From positions 83,469,343-83,533,342 of the forward strand of contig CM035229.1 of assembly GCA_020226215.1 (NCBI GenBank): DNA of 64,000 nucleotides. The letters are read 5' to 3'. The position numbers were made by a program, and so were the translations under genes. A model generated the notes under the pieces. That model saw only the letters and a list, made by a program, of their open reading frames with translations, did no database searches and was not told the origin of the DNA. This document shows positions 46,606 through 58,983 of the stretch, in pieces. Numbering within the stretch: position 1 is the stretch's first letter; each line of letters opens with the position of its first letter. Source of the DNA: Sindora glabra. Taxonomy: Eukaryota; Streptophyta; Magnoliopsida; Fabales; Fabaceae.

Positions 46606-48437
46606 CACTATGAGAATAAGGAGCAACAACGACGACATTTTTAGCGACGACAAAAATTCGATCGTCGCTAAAAGTATTTCCGACAACAATGTCGTCGGTA
46701 AAAATGACGTGACTTTTTAGAGGGAATCAGAAAGTTGGGCAGGAAGGAATTAGGCTTTTAGCGATGACTTAAAAGCCTAAAAATATTTGGTGGGAAAATT
46801 TGGCCTTCAGCAACGACAATTGTCGTCGTTAAAAATGCAAGATTTTCAGCTGTCGTCGCTGAAGGCCCACCCTTTAGCGACAACATTGTCGTTGTTGAAA
46901 GTTCCCACTTTCACCGACGATACTGTCGTCGCTAAAGAGCTCGGTCGAGAAACTTGGCCCGCCCTTCAGCAACGACACTGTCGTCGCTAAAAGGCTTACC
47001 TTTCAGCGACGCCAAAATGTCGTTGCTAAAAGCCTAGTCCAAATTCCGAGACAAGGCTTTAGTGACGACATTGTCGTCGGTGAAGGTGGGGACCTTTTAG
47101 CGACGATAATATCGTCGCTAAAAGTCGCTCGGTCGTCGCTGAAGCCTTCACCGACAACCAAAATTTTTTAGTCGTCAGTGAAAGTTTCGGTAAAGGTTTT
47201 TCTTTTAGGATCTAACACAGCAGATAGCCCTTCGGTCACTATCCAAGCATACCCTTCATTCATCATCCCGACATTATTTGCAGCTGAAAATAGCCTGGAC
47301 CCATGTTCAGCATATGAACAAGAAATATCTTCGTTACTTTTTGCTTCAGTTTCTCAAGCTTGTCCATCATTTCATGATCTTTAGCATTTGGATCTATGAC
47401 TAATCTGTAACGGACTCGCGTGTTGATTGCTTCGAAGGCATCATTGAGGTATGGGATTAGGCCATTTCCGTATTCGGTGTCTTCGTAGATGGGGATGATT
47501 TCCCGCCATCCGTAAGTTTCAACAATGGCTGCTTGGCTTCAACCTGAGAGCAGTCATCTTGTGCAACCCGAATGAAGAACTGGTTCTCTGTCGGGGAAAG
47601 TGATGGACTCGTAGCTGAAAATGAGATAATTGGTACGCGAAATTTACGTCCCAATTCTATGACAAACCTTGCTTGTCCCAATCTCTGAGGTCCGATGATC
47701 GCATGCACCTTTTTATTCTTTATTAAATCATAAGCTGCATATATAATTGCCATGAATGAGCTATTAAAATAAATGTACATGAAAAGGTATCCAGTTAAGG
47801 GATAACAAAACTTGAGTTCTTAAATTATTGTGAGCTGAAGAAGCTGCTGCGATGACATCCTTCTCAGAATCTTCGAATTGGAGTGAAAGTCGGGTTTCAT
47901 AATGAGCATGGTCTCTATAGAAATCAGAGATGGCCATGGAGATGCAGTTTTGAGCCATATTTCCAATAGGAGAATTTAAATCAAGAACAACGCCTATTGG
48001 TATTACGTCCTTTGCCGTCAAATGCCGTTGCAAGAGGCATAACAAGATAAGGAAGTTCAGAGAGAAACAAAAGTGAAGGCTTTTCTTCATGTTTGCCATT
48101 GGAAAGATATTTTGGTTGGCTTTTTACTTTTTACTTTTAGCATTGTCGTCGCTGAAAGTCAAATTTTCAACGACGATTTTTTTGCTTATAGCAACGACAA
48201 ATGTTGCTGCTAAAAATTAAATTTTAAAATTTTTTGAATTTTGAAATTATTTTCTGCGATAACATTATCATCGCAAAAGGTCGCACTTTTAGCAACGACA
48301 ATTTGTCGTCGCTAATGACCTTTTCAAGCACGGAGCTATACCGACGACATTTTTAGTGACAACTTTTTCTTTAGCAACGACCGAATACTTTTTAGCGACG
48401 ACAAATGTCGCTGCTAAAAATCTTTTTTGCTGTAGTG
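46606..48437 (+). mobile_element. Non-autonomous CACTA element carrying a host gene fragment (Pack-CACTA)
   Basis: The left end is CACTATGAGAATAAGG and the right end reads TTTTTTGCTGTAGTG, flanked by AGG on both sides (46603-46605 and 48438-48440). Subterminal arrays of TTTAGCGACGACA and TGTCGTCGCTAAA fill 46625-47190 and 48140-48425. No transposase is present. The left end shares GCAACAACGACGA and ATTTTTAGC with the right end of the 9.1-kb element; the right end shares CACTACAG and ATTTGTCGTC-type sequence with its left end. The small element is thus a member of the same family in opposite orientation. About 900 bp between the arrays are a glutamate-receptor-like gene piece. Confidence 0.93.
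47205..48115 (-). pseudogene. Captured 5' fragment of a plant glutamate-receptor-like (GLR) gene
   Basis: From the ATG at 48099 the minus strand encodes a signal-peptide-like stretch (MANMKKSLHFCFSLNFLILL). The start of the ligand-binding receptor domain follows: IPIGVVLDLNSPIGNMAQNC, ISMAISDFY, RLSLQFEDSEKDVIAAASSA. A stretch with intron features (ends ...ATATATGCAG at about 47720) comes next. The domain resumes with AYDLIKNKKVHAIIGPQ, FRVPIISFSATSPSLSPTEN and FFIRVAQDD. After a 1-bp deletion near 47535 it continues as ETYGWREIIPIYEDTEYGNG and KLKQKVTKIFLVHML. After another 1-bp loss near 47290 it reads LFSAANNVGMMNEGYAWIVT, ending near 47205. Transmembrane and pore regions are absent. The intron indicates capture of genomic DNA, not cDNA. 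GLRs are ligand-gated channel relatives; this piece cannot form one. Confidence 0.88.
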
Positions 48438-48440
48438 AGG

Positions 48441-50422
48441 AGGTTAAATATAATTTTATGGCTAAAGTTGCAAAATTTTGTTGCACCAAATTAAAATTTT
48501 GATTAGTTTAGAATTTAATATTTATGATTTGAAGTAAAAACTTCTCATATATATGTAGTTGATTAATTATTTTTTTTAATTTTCTTTCGGTAATATCTCA
48601 TATTTTGTATAAATTATGATCCTTGTGTAGCAATTTTTTTACTAATGTATATAAATCTTTAATGCCTTTCATTTAAATTTATTTGTTTAACTTGTAGAGT
48701 GGATATGAATTTAAATAGAAATTTGTTTTATTCATTTAACGCCACCTGTTTAATTGAACACGTTCCGTAGGTACTTATATTTAATTTAGAATTAGAATAT
48801 ATTGGAAAAATATAACAAATGGTTTTTTTCTTCAGAAGTAGCCTTCTCATATGCACCTCTGCGCGTGTTATGAGATTTTTCTTTTTGCGTTAGAAATCGA
48901 AAATGAAGATACACCTAATAATGTTTGAATAGTTTTAAGTTGATGCAAAAAAATGAGTATATTGTCCCTTGTAATGCTTAGGTAATTTTTAACTTGTATC
49001 AACTTATAGTACTAATTAATAAGAAAGTAAGTATCAATTAAAATCATTAGAATTTCATGTAATAAATTTATTTTTAAACATTTGTTATATGAATTAAGTT
49101 TTTGCAAAAAATAAAAATTGAGTGGAATAATAGGTCAGAAAAATAAAATGGAAAGGGTATGTGATACAAAGAAAAATAAGTGATTATAGATGGCGCATCA
49201 AAAACATATAATCTTACAAAATTGATAAGAAACATGGGAGTGAGAGAGAGATAAAGAAATGTATGCGAATAACTTAGTGGATAGTTTTTAGAAGTCACGT
49301 AATTTTTTTAATATCGACTAATTGAATTTAAAATATACAAAATTGTCCTCATTTTTTTAAAATATGAAATATATAAATGTGGACTTTTCAAAAAAAAAAT
49401 TCATTCCACCTCAATCATCTTTCCATTGGTATAGAAGATAATAACTAAATTAGATTTATAATATATTATTTTATTTAACAATTTGTTGTTTAAAATTTTT
49501 AAAATTATAATCAAAGATAATTTTGAAATTATACAAATCTCAATATTTGATGATAATTGAATAAACTATACAACATGTTCATTAAATTTAATGTTTAAAA
49601 TAAGAAATCATTCAAACAATATAAATTTAGTTGTTAAAATCTCAAAATTATTTAATTATTTAATGCATCTTAAAGCCCAAGTGCAGCAAACATGCTTTTT
49701 TTTTTTATAGTAGAAACTTGGATATGTCAAAAAGCACAAAACTTTTAGAAAATATTAAATATCACTTAAATCAAAAGCCTTTTTGTGAAATACGTAAGCT
49801 ACATAGCTCACTCAGCTCAAGAAAATATTAGGTTTGGATTATTTTTTTATGATTTGATTATTTATTAAATTTCTTCTTATAATTCAATTAATATTCAAGA
49901 TCATGTCATGATAATATATAAAATAGATTGGTTCAATCTAATTTGATTATATAAATTTATTTTTATTAATAATATAATTATATATTAAAAAATATTTTTA
50001 TATAATTATTTTTAATATAAAAATATTTAATTTAATATAGTCAAATATTTTAAATATTTTATTATCTATTTAAATATATATTTTTTATATAAAATTTATT
50101 TTTATTTAAAATAATAATAAAAATAAATATAATCAAATTTTAGGGTCAAGGGATCATATATAATTCTAATCAAATTAAATTAGGTCAAAATTTTTAAAAA
50201 CTAAATAGGTAAGACTCTAATTTAAATTGTTATATTTCATAAAATTATATATAAAAAATTCGATTATAAATTTAATCATTAGATCCACTCTCTACACATA
50301 AAACAAAACTATTAGTTAACCATAAATTAGTATCATTATAGCTAGGTATGTCAAATGGGCAGATCCATACAAATACGAGTCAATTTACAATAGGACTTAT
50401 GATTGAAATGAATTTAATTTTA
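48441..50422. other. AT-rich spacer
   Basis: There is no gene-like ORF. Homopolymer A/T runs are common, and I found no inverted or direct repeat long enough to report. Confidence 0.6.
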
Positions 50423-52205
50423 GCCTCTATTTGGTAGAGGTGATTTTCCAGGGGAAAGAAATTGAAAGAGGGAAATTGCAGGGAAATTTCAAATTTTCGT
50501 TGTTTGGAACTAAGGTGAAAATTGGAGGGAAAGAAATTTCTGGGAAAAAAAAAGTGGGCCCCACAGAAAATTCTTTCCCCCCTTTTATAAGAAGAAAATC
50601 AAAATAGTGCAATCATTTTTTTTTGCTATTCTAAATGCTGCCCCTAAAGATAGTCACAGCTCGCCCAAGGGAAAAAGCCAATATTGCCAAGAAGACTCAC
50701 CGAAAATAGTTATTCCCAACCGTGGATCAAGTAAACTTGCAACACAGCCTTACTTCCTTATCATTCCTGATTTTTTTTTTAGACAGTAATGGGAGGGAGA
50801 CCCGCCAGCTCCCAACGTAGATTTCCTATTACCGTCATATCTTCTCCGGCCGGAATAGCAAGATTGATAGAGAAGGCAGTAGATAATGATAATTGTAACA
50901 CCGATCTACACTATTTATGTAGTTTTGGTTTGTCTACCTGCCGTGTAGTGGCTGTTGCGATCCGATTGCCAACTGATTGAGTCAGGCAGAACCAAGATAG
51001 GTTTGACCTGAACCGATGTGAATGGCAACCCAACCTGGCAAGAAATTTTTTTTAGTATTTTTTAATTTAATGAATTACCGTATTTACTTTGTATTTTTTT
51101 TATTTTTTTATTTATATCTATTTATTTTATATCATTTTAATTATTTAGTGAAATTTATTAAATTTGACATAATAAAATAAATTAACAATTATAAATTAGG
51201 TAAATATCCAAAATTTATTACCTAATTTACATCTAATAGTAGTAATAGTTAAGTTTAAAAACAATTGATTTATAGAATTTTAGCCATTAATTTGCCAAGA
51301 ACATCAATTGAAATTAAAATTTTGAAATCTACTATAATTATTTATAAATGGTAAACTGTATAAGTGCATTTCGGTGCACTAACCTTGCAACTAAATTTAA
51401 TAATTAAATTTTATTTACAAAAGATAAAATTAATTAAATTAAATTAATGGTACGTTAATATAACTGGTATGTAATAATTATCATTATTATATAATTTACA
51501 TAAAACTTTCATTTTATTTTTTAAAGACGCTTCATTTAAAATCAAATATATCTATCTCATCAAAATTACTCACAAAATGCTCTATTTCATGTAGTTCTTT
51601 GTAATAATTTTTCCTAATTTTACCATAATATATGCATTTGTTATACCTAGTATCATGAAATGATAATCCTTGGGAATAATAGAAACATAAATAATGATAT
51701 ATGTATGCATATATATCATTGTGAAATCAGTGTTTTTTAATTAAAAATTAATTAACAATCATTTTTAATCTTTTTAACATTCAAAGAATGCTTTTGTTGT
51801 TCATCGTGCAATATTCTCACAATTGGCAATTTTTGTTCCTTATTATATTACTTATTGAAAAAGGTGTTGTAGGAAACCACCGTTAGAAGCACATATTCTG
51901 ATAGCCAAGGCAGGTCCACCCTAATCAGGTATAAAATCTAAACTCTCCCATTTTAATGTAGACTATATAGTCATGAGAGATGTGTTGCTGCTTCCAATAT
52001 TCATGTGAGTTAGTCATCCAGAACATCATTTCATTATTTCTATTTTTTGAATATTATACTTTTTGGCATACTACCTTAGGATGTATCAATTTTTTATTTT
52101 CTCTTTTGTTTATTATTCGCTTTGATCAAATAACAGTTCAAGATTGCTTAATGATCTTTCCATTTATTTATTCAATATTTATGCATCACACTTCATTTGC
52201 AAGCG

Positions 52206-55200
52206 ACCATGGAAAGTGACATGGATGATAAACATGAAGAGGAAATGGAGTTAGATATAATGACTAATATTAATCTTATGAGGGAATGGTTGCAACTATG
52301 TGAAATGTGTATTGTGCAACTTATTTCTTATACATTTCTCATGATGCATTTAATCCATCTGCAAGCAATTATTGTCCAAGAACCTGTAGATAGTGCTAAA
52401 GCTAGAAAAGAATTAATGCGAAAGCATGTCATGCAAAACTTATTAGACGTTAACATATGTCGAAATATGGTATGCATAAGTCCTCATGCTTTCCTATAGT
52501 TGTGTGAAAAGTTAAGGGCAATGGGTAGGGTGAGAGATACTATGTATTCTACAGTTGTGGAATAAGTTACAGTTACACTGCATGTCTTAACACATAACGT
52601 AAGGAATAAAACCATGTCTTTCTTCTCTCATAGATTAAGAAAGACTGTTAGTCGATATTTTCATAAGGTTTTTACGAGCTATTATATATCTTGAGGATAA
52701 GTATTTTAGGCAACCATCTGGATCAAAGGTTCCTCCTTAAATATTGAATAATAATAGATTTTATCCTTATTTCAAGGTAAGTTTATAAGACATGTGCTTT
52801 ATAAATACTTTTAAATTCTAATGAGGAAGTATAATTATAATAAAATATAATAAGCTTCTGGAAATATAACATTACAGGATTGTGTTGGAGTTGTAAACAG
52901 GACACATATACGAGTTAAAGTCCCTAAGAAAGATACTCCTTGCTTTCGAGGAAGAAAAAATTATACAACACAAAATGTGTTAGCAGCATATACTTTTGAT
53001 ATGAAGTTCACCTATGTATTATCAAGTTGGGAGGAAACTGCATTTGACTCTAGATTCTTAAGCATACATTGACTAAGAAGGGAGTGTTAGTGTGTGTCCT
53101 AGAACCAATCATATAAATGATTGAAGTTATACATAATGTATTATATTTTATTTTAGGTAATTTAATTATTATATTTTATTTTTATAATTTTATTATTATT
53201 ATGCGCAATTTATAACTTAATATAATAATTATCCTTGGAATAGCTTCGCTATTCCTAAAATGCCTCTAGTCAAGTATTATTACGAAAAGGATAGTAATAA
53301 TACATCGAGACTAGCATGTATAGTAACTGATGATTACGAATCATGGATATGTGATATCAAGTCAATACATGAATACATTGCTAGTAAAACAATGTACTGG
53401 ACTGACCCACTATGAGAATATTGCATGGATAGACGTGTCATAAGTTATTCTCATATGATCACAAATACACATAAACCTTTAACCTGAAGTCACTACGGTT
53501 CCCTACATAAGAAATTACTCAATTTAATATTGTCCTATGTCATCTTTAATCAAGATGACAAGTAGGGCATTGATTGGGTGTGTCATAAATCGTGCAGAGG
53601 GAAGTGAGTGATATAGATAAAATTTTATTACTCTTGTATAAAAGAGAAATTTTCTTGGGCCCCTTGATTGAATGAGACTTAGAAATGCATAGCCATGCTC
53701 AATTGAATTAATATGTGATATTAATTATTTATTTTAAGTCTACTCAGTATCAAGAAATATAAATTGAACATTGACGAGGATGACACATTCCATACCTCCA
53801 GTTCAATTTGGATATTATTACAAAAGAGTTATGATGCAAAACGTTAATCATGTATTAGGTGGATGTTGAATCACAGACATTCTTACTACTTGAGTGACAG
53901 TGATGTATTGCTAGATACCGCTTACTGTCTATGACTCAATAATGAGTCATTGTCAACGTAATAAGAACCTACAAGATCACACAAAAGGAGTAGGAATAAA
54001 ATAATAATTAATTGAACTTTAATTATATTAATATCTAAATAATTAGACTTATTTTCGTGCATATATATATTATGAAGAATAATAAATTCACGTAATATAT
54101 ATATATATATATATTATGTGATATTATTTGATATTAAAGTAATATCAAATAATTACGTTATCAGATAAATATATTATGAGATAATATTATTTTAATATTT
54201 GATAACTATATGCAATTATCTAATATTAAGATATTTATATTATAAGATAATATTATCTAATGTTAGATAATTAATAGATAAGTCATATCTCTCCTCATTA
54301 TCTCTAGGATAAGGATAAAATGAGTTGTTAAGTGTGATTAGGATTTTGGAAGCATTATCCTAGTAGGACTAGGATTGTGGCTTGCCTAAGTTCTATAAAA
54401 AAGGGCTTGAGGGCAGCATATGAGTGACATGCTCATAGACTTTCTAAAACCCAAAATCACTTAGAAAATATCAAAATCCTAGTTCCTAGAGAGAGAAATG
54501 CATCCTAGCAGATTCGTGAAGGACGAAAGGTCGTTGTTCACTCCTTGTGGATACCATAGAAACGTTGTACCTTCTGACCGGCGTTTGATTCATCCGCTCT
54601 TAAGTTTTGATCAGTAGAAACACGAGTGCCCAATAGGTAAAACCCTAATCATTGATTTATACTTTTTGCATGGATCATAGGTAGAATTCAGATCAAAATT
54701 TTGAAATTCTACTGCATGTAATAATCCGAATTCCTAACAGGGAGATAGACTAAAAATTTCCAGAGGTAAGCTTAGTATGATTTGCCATCCATAATGAATA
54801 AATTAGTAGTATGCTACATATGGTCTTCTGAATACTATTATATTATTTGACATAAATTTGTATTATTAATTCTACCTAGGGGATACAGGTTTTCCTCTCA
54901 AGGGTGGATTACTTATACTGTATAAAGGTGTGCACTACCACCTAAAGGAGTACTTGACGCGTGGCCCACAAAATCCAAAGAAATTATTTAATCATTAATA
55001 TGCTTTATTGAGAAATATCATTGAAAGATTATTTTAGGTCCTTAAAAAGAGATTTTCAATAATATCTAGTGGCACAGAACCACATTACTCTTTTAAGACC
55101 ATGATTGATATCACTATTGCTTGTTGTGTGTTACATAACTTTTTAATAGATGTGGATCCCGACCCACGGTTGATTGATGAGGTGGATCGTGAGCTATTAC

Positions 55201-55319
55201 ATGGGAATATAGACAATACAGGTGATCGTGATTCATGAAACACTGAAGATTCACAAAACACTGAAGAAAACTATAGGGAAGGATACATTTTGAAAGAAAC
55301 TATAGCAACTCAAATGTGA
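52206..55319 (+). pseudogene. HARBI1-like DDE transposase (PIF/Harbinger ORF2), interrupted
   Basis: The first exon (52206-52776) holds the N-terminal helical part with RNMVCISPHAFL-stop-LCEKLR and VVE-stop-VTVTLHVLTHNVRNK. A GTAAG donor and a CAG acceptor bound an intron 52777-52877. The next exon begins DCVGVVNRTHIRVKVP, then CFRGRKNYTTQNVLAAYTFDMKFTYVLSSWE. The family reads DxxGxxDGTH here, so the first catalytic Asp is Asn and the Gly is Arg. A solo LTR with its GGGAG duplication follows. The gene resumes with GDTGFPLKGGLL at about 54880 (second Asp present), then LLRNIIERLF (Glu present) and HYSFKTMIDITIACCVLHNF to the acidic end. Several stops match CAG/CAA to TAG/TAA or TGG to TGA changes. 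Confidence 0.87.
53085..54739 (+). mobile_element. Solo LTR, family S, copy 2
   Basis: It begins TGTTAGTGTGTGTCC and ends CCGAATTCCTAACA, 1655 bp, with GGGAG on both sides (53080-53084 and 54740-54744). It matches 40624-42213 along its length, with TTCTATAAAAAAGGGC as TATA-like motif at about 54390. There is no internal retroelement sequence, so it is the product of LTR-LTR recombination. Confidence 0.93.
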
Positions 55320-55782
55320 AATGATTACGAACAAAGCCTATTATAGATTTCTTTTATTATTTAATAAGAATGTATATAAACTATTGGATATGAAAAACTA
55401 ATGAGACGTTATAATTCTTTGTACATTGATAAAAACTTATCTTTAATTGCTTGTTATACATTTCATTTTGTTATTCAGTTAGATTGTGTAGCATACTATG
55501 TCATGTTTATGATTCTTATGCCACATATGGGAAATGTGGAAGGTATTACTCATATATTGCCATGGAGTGAGATGTATCACCTATGGTCGCTGTAGATCAT
55601 TATACACTATGTAATATTTAAATCTAATAAATTTAGAACCTAATATGTTCATAGGTGTACCATATTAATGTTTAAATGTTGTTTCTAGAATACGCTTTAC
55701 TATCATGCATATGTTGCATATTTATATAAAGTCTGCACTATTTTCATGCTATTTGGCTGTTTAAAACTTTGCAGATTTAAGA

Positions 55783-57042
55783 ATGTCAAAAAACAAGAAA
55801 TCTGACAACAGAGGAGAATTATTTTCTAGAGATACCTTGTGGTGGATGCTTGAGATGGACACCATGTTACTAGATGCATTATTGGAGAAGGTCAACAAAC
55901 GGAATCGTCCTTATGGCACATTTACTTCATTAGCATATGCCATCGTGGTGTTTCAGCTTAAGCAAGCTATCGGTCCGTTCTTCCAGAAGACACATATAAA
56001 GAACAGGATGAAAATATTGAAACATTTTTTCAATGAGTGTTATGATTTATTCTATAAGTGGAGTGGCATTGCTTGGAATCCGACAATACAAATGTTTAAA
56101 GCTGAGCTAGAAGTGTGGATTGAAATTTGCAAGGTTTGAATTTATACCCTTCCACACACAGATGATATCCCCAACATTTAACTGTTCCATATTTGTAATT
56201 AATTCTTTATCACTTCAAACTATATGCATAGATGACAATGTACTGCATCATTCAAAATTATGTATGGTATGAATGAAAATGTTTTGTGGTTATTTTATTA
56301 CTTATGCAATTACATAGAGTACCACACATTATGGTATATAAAAAAATATGCATGGACATGTATGTATGATGGAATTGTTATCTGTAACGTGTCAATTATT
56401 ATGACATTGCATGTTGCAATTGATATTCTGTAATAATCTAATTAAGGATGAATTTATAGGAAAAGCTTGAGGCTCAAAGATGGAAACGAACTCCAATCCA
56501 TAACTATGATAAGTTAGCTAAGTTGTTTAGTAAAGATAGGACAACTGGTGCATATGCTGAAAGTTTAAAGGACAAAGTTAGAAGATGGGAGAAAGAAGGC
56601 CTGGATTTGAATGATAGTTTTGAGTTAATGTTTGATTCCGGTCTTAATTGGGGATATGATGCCCACAATTTTGCAGAAAGAGTAAATGTATTCAGTCCTG
56701 ACAGTGCTCCTTCTAACCACTCTTAAGAGTATGGTCATTTAAGTCACTCCTATAGAACTTCATCATCAAGGGGATCTAAACAGAAGGCCCCAATGATTGA
56801 TTTGATAGAAAAAAGGTATGAAAAATTAAATATGAAAATTAATCAATTAACTGATGTAATGAGAGATGTGGTTGATAAGCATGTTTAGATAGTCGAGAAA
56901 AGTATTTCGATCATGGAAAGAAGTAGACCCCATCTTTGTAGTGAGGAAGATGTGTGGGTAGAGTTAGAGAAAATAGGAATACCAGAGGAATTCCAAATGA
57001 ACTACTACGACTTTTTATGTGAAAATAAGAAAGCGAGGAAGT
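55783..57042 (+). pseudogene. Myb/SANT-like protein (PIF/Harbinger ORF1)
   Basis: Exon 1 (55783-56133) encodes a Myb/SANT-like domain: WWMLEMDTMLLDALLEKVNK, then GTFTS, IKNRMKILKHFFNECYDLF, WSGIAWNPTIQMFKAELEVW. An intron 56134-56459 (GT...TATAG) keeps the frame. Exon 2 continues EKLEAQRWKRTPIHNYDKLAKLF, then WEKEGLDLNDSFELMFDSGL. The C-terminal motif DVWVELEKIGIPEEF with YYDFLCENKKAR is typical of the family end. Stops at about 56724 (TAA after NHS) and 56886 (TAG after KHV) break it. In living elements ORF1 binds the ends and helps the transposase enter the nucleus and act; here it would be truncated. Confidence 0.85.
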
Positions 57043-58616
57043 GATTTTTTGGGGTTCTGTCACCCAAATGATTAGAAATGCTATATCAACTTATGGCTAA
57101 TACAGGAGATGGTTGAGCTATTGATGATGAAACAAACTAATGCCTTCTTTGTGATATTTCATTCTAGTAAGCTAAAATAATATTAATGTGTTGTGTGACT
57201 TGTAAGTGATAGGCGTGTTTAACATTCCTAGTGCTAGTTATTTATTGCTATACATATAATATTTTATTTAGAATTAGAAAGGTAATTGAAATGTTTGATT
57301 AACACATTCTGTATATTGTAGGTGCTCTTACTCCACACACATTGAAGGCATGAGTGACCTGGATCATTATACACTGTCTTAGCCTGTGCATTAATTATAA
57401 GCTTCTTAGGATGAGGTGTTTGGTTGTCCATGTAAATACCAATGTTGTTAGATGATTTTGGTATTTAGTTGTGAAAATGTTCTCATGATACTTGATGGAG
57501 CCTTGTTAGGCTCAACTTAATGTATTCAATGATATTAGACATTTATCTTTGTAGCTTTTTTTTAACTATTTGAGTAACAAAAAATATGCAAATTTCAAAT
57601 CATTCCTCTTGACTTGCATCTTTAAGTGTATGGTAAACTACTTGCGTGGCTAGTACAGGTATAATGATGCCTTAGAACAGTCTAATTCTATGTGTGCACA
57701 AAACTATAACAACATAGATGACTGACATGGAAAGAGAATTTAGGAATGTGGACTTTTCAGTATTTCCCACATGTGGTTTTGTTCGCTATACAAAAGATTA
57801 TATCCATTTCCAAAACTAGTTAATGATCAATTTTTTTTATTTAGAAATTTGTAAGTAGGTTTTGACTATTATTTTAGTAATTTCTTGAAATGTCATCTAC
57901 TTGCCAGTTTTAATTGCCCTTTTTCACTAATATAGTTTGCCCTTTGTAGTCACACCAAAAACATTTACCGAACATACCACTTCTACCTTCAACTTTGGTT
58001 GTATGAATTTTAACTTTTGATTTTTTAAAATTTAATTCATTTATTGGAACTAGTTATTTTATTTTAGAATTATTTTATTATTGAGTAAACATTACATTTT
58101 ATTTTTCATTTATAAAGATAGTTATTATTGCAACACAAATATATTACATTAATTCTTTATTTTCTGAAATGAAGCTTTTTGTATAAATAAATAAATAAAT
58201 GTGTCTTGTGAGAGAGAAAAAATTCATTTGTTTAGTTTTTAAATTTAATTTCATTATAAATATATTATTAAATCAAATTTTTATTATTTCTATATTTGAA
58301 ATATAATTATACATCTTTACTATTTTTTTGTATTAATGACAAGTTTATATTTTTTACTAAAAATTTTATAAAATTATTTAATTAACAATCTTTGTATTTT
58401 TTTACATTAAGAACATTATGGTCATTTCACTTCATTATAATTTCTTTCCCTCTAACTTTCTCCTCTACCAAACAAAAAATTTTCCTTCTTTCCCAATTTC
58501 TTTCCCTCCTATTTTCACTCCTACCAAACAACCTAAGGGAAAATTATTTCTCTCCCTTTTCTTTCCTCTCCAATTTTTTTCTCCTCCCTTTTCTCCCCAC
58601 TCCAAACAAGGGCTTA

Positions 58617-58983
58617 GGAAGTTTAAATTTACTAAAATTTATGATAGGTGCAAACTAATTCATCAATTTTAATTAAGAGTTTGCAAACTCTGCAAATACA
58701 GGCTAATGTGCAATAGATTAGTTCATATTATCTAGATTAAAAAAATGGATTCAATTTTTAAATTTTAAACTCACAAAAATCTATGACATATCACAGATCA
58801 ATCCGTAGATCATATCCTATTTTACAACCCTAGTTATACCAGCCTTGTCTATTCTATTGCAGATAAACAGCAGGAACACGAATTCAAGCATAATTGCATG
58901 TCATCAAATAGAATATGAGGCATTTACTAACCAAAAAAAAAAAAAAAATAGAATATGAGGACTGCGGATGGGCATTTTCTTCG
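58617..58983. other. Spacer and NHL-4 3' flank
   Basis: The part 58850-58930 (TTGCAGATAAACAGCAGGAACACGAATTCAAG...TTGCATGTCATCAA in pieces) is related to the NHL-2 3' flank (15208-15275). A run of 16 A lies near 58935. Nothing else was recognised. Confidence 0.6.

Larger units (their letters stand above)
50423..58613 (+). mobile_element. PIF/Harbinger transposon with both genes, split by a solo LTR
   Basis: The left end is GCCTCTATTTGGTAGAGG and the right end reads CCACTCCAAACAAGGGC, i.e. GCCCTTGTTTGG on the other strand. TTA lies on both sides (50420-50422 and 58614-58616), the 3-bp target duplication of this superfamily. Purine-rich subterminal DNA on the left (GGGGAAAGAAATTGAAAG) is mirrored by pyrimidine-rich DNA on the right, with GTTTGGTAG motifs repeated. 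Inside, on the plus strand, are a HARBI1-like nuclease gene (52206-55319) and a Myb/SANT-like gene (55783-57042). The solo LTR 53085-54739 sits in the nuclease. The element without it is about 6.5 kb. Nonsense changes in both genes mark it as inactive. Confidence 0.88.

Noticed and set aside
46625..47190. Regular short repeats resembling a CRISPR array
   Set aside because: Unit spacing is irregular, units are inverted as well as direct, and they lie at CACTA element ends in a plant genome.
48289..48489. ORFs inside the CACTA subterminal arrays (also 22652-22837, 46787-46990)
   Set aside because: The translations are products of the GCGACGACA repeats, with no independent coding evidence.
50607..50980. 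Two short ORFs in a less AT-rich patch near the left Harbinger end
   Set aside because: No recognisable domain and no splice or frame link to the transposase were seen. It is most likely the element's leader.
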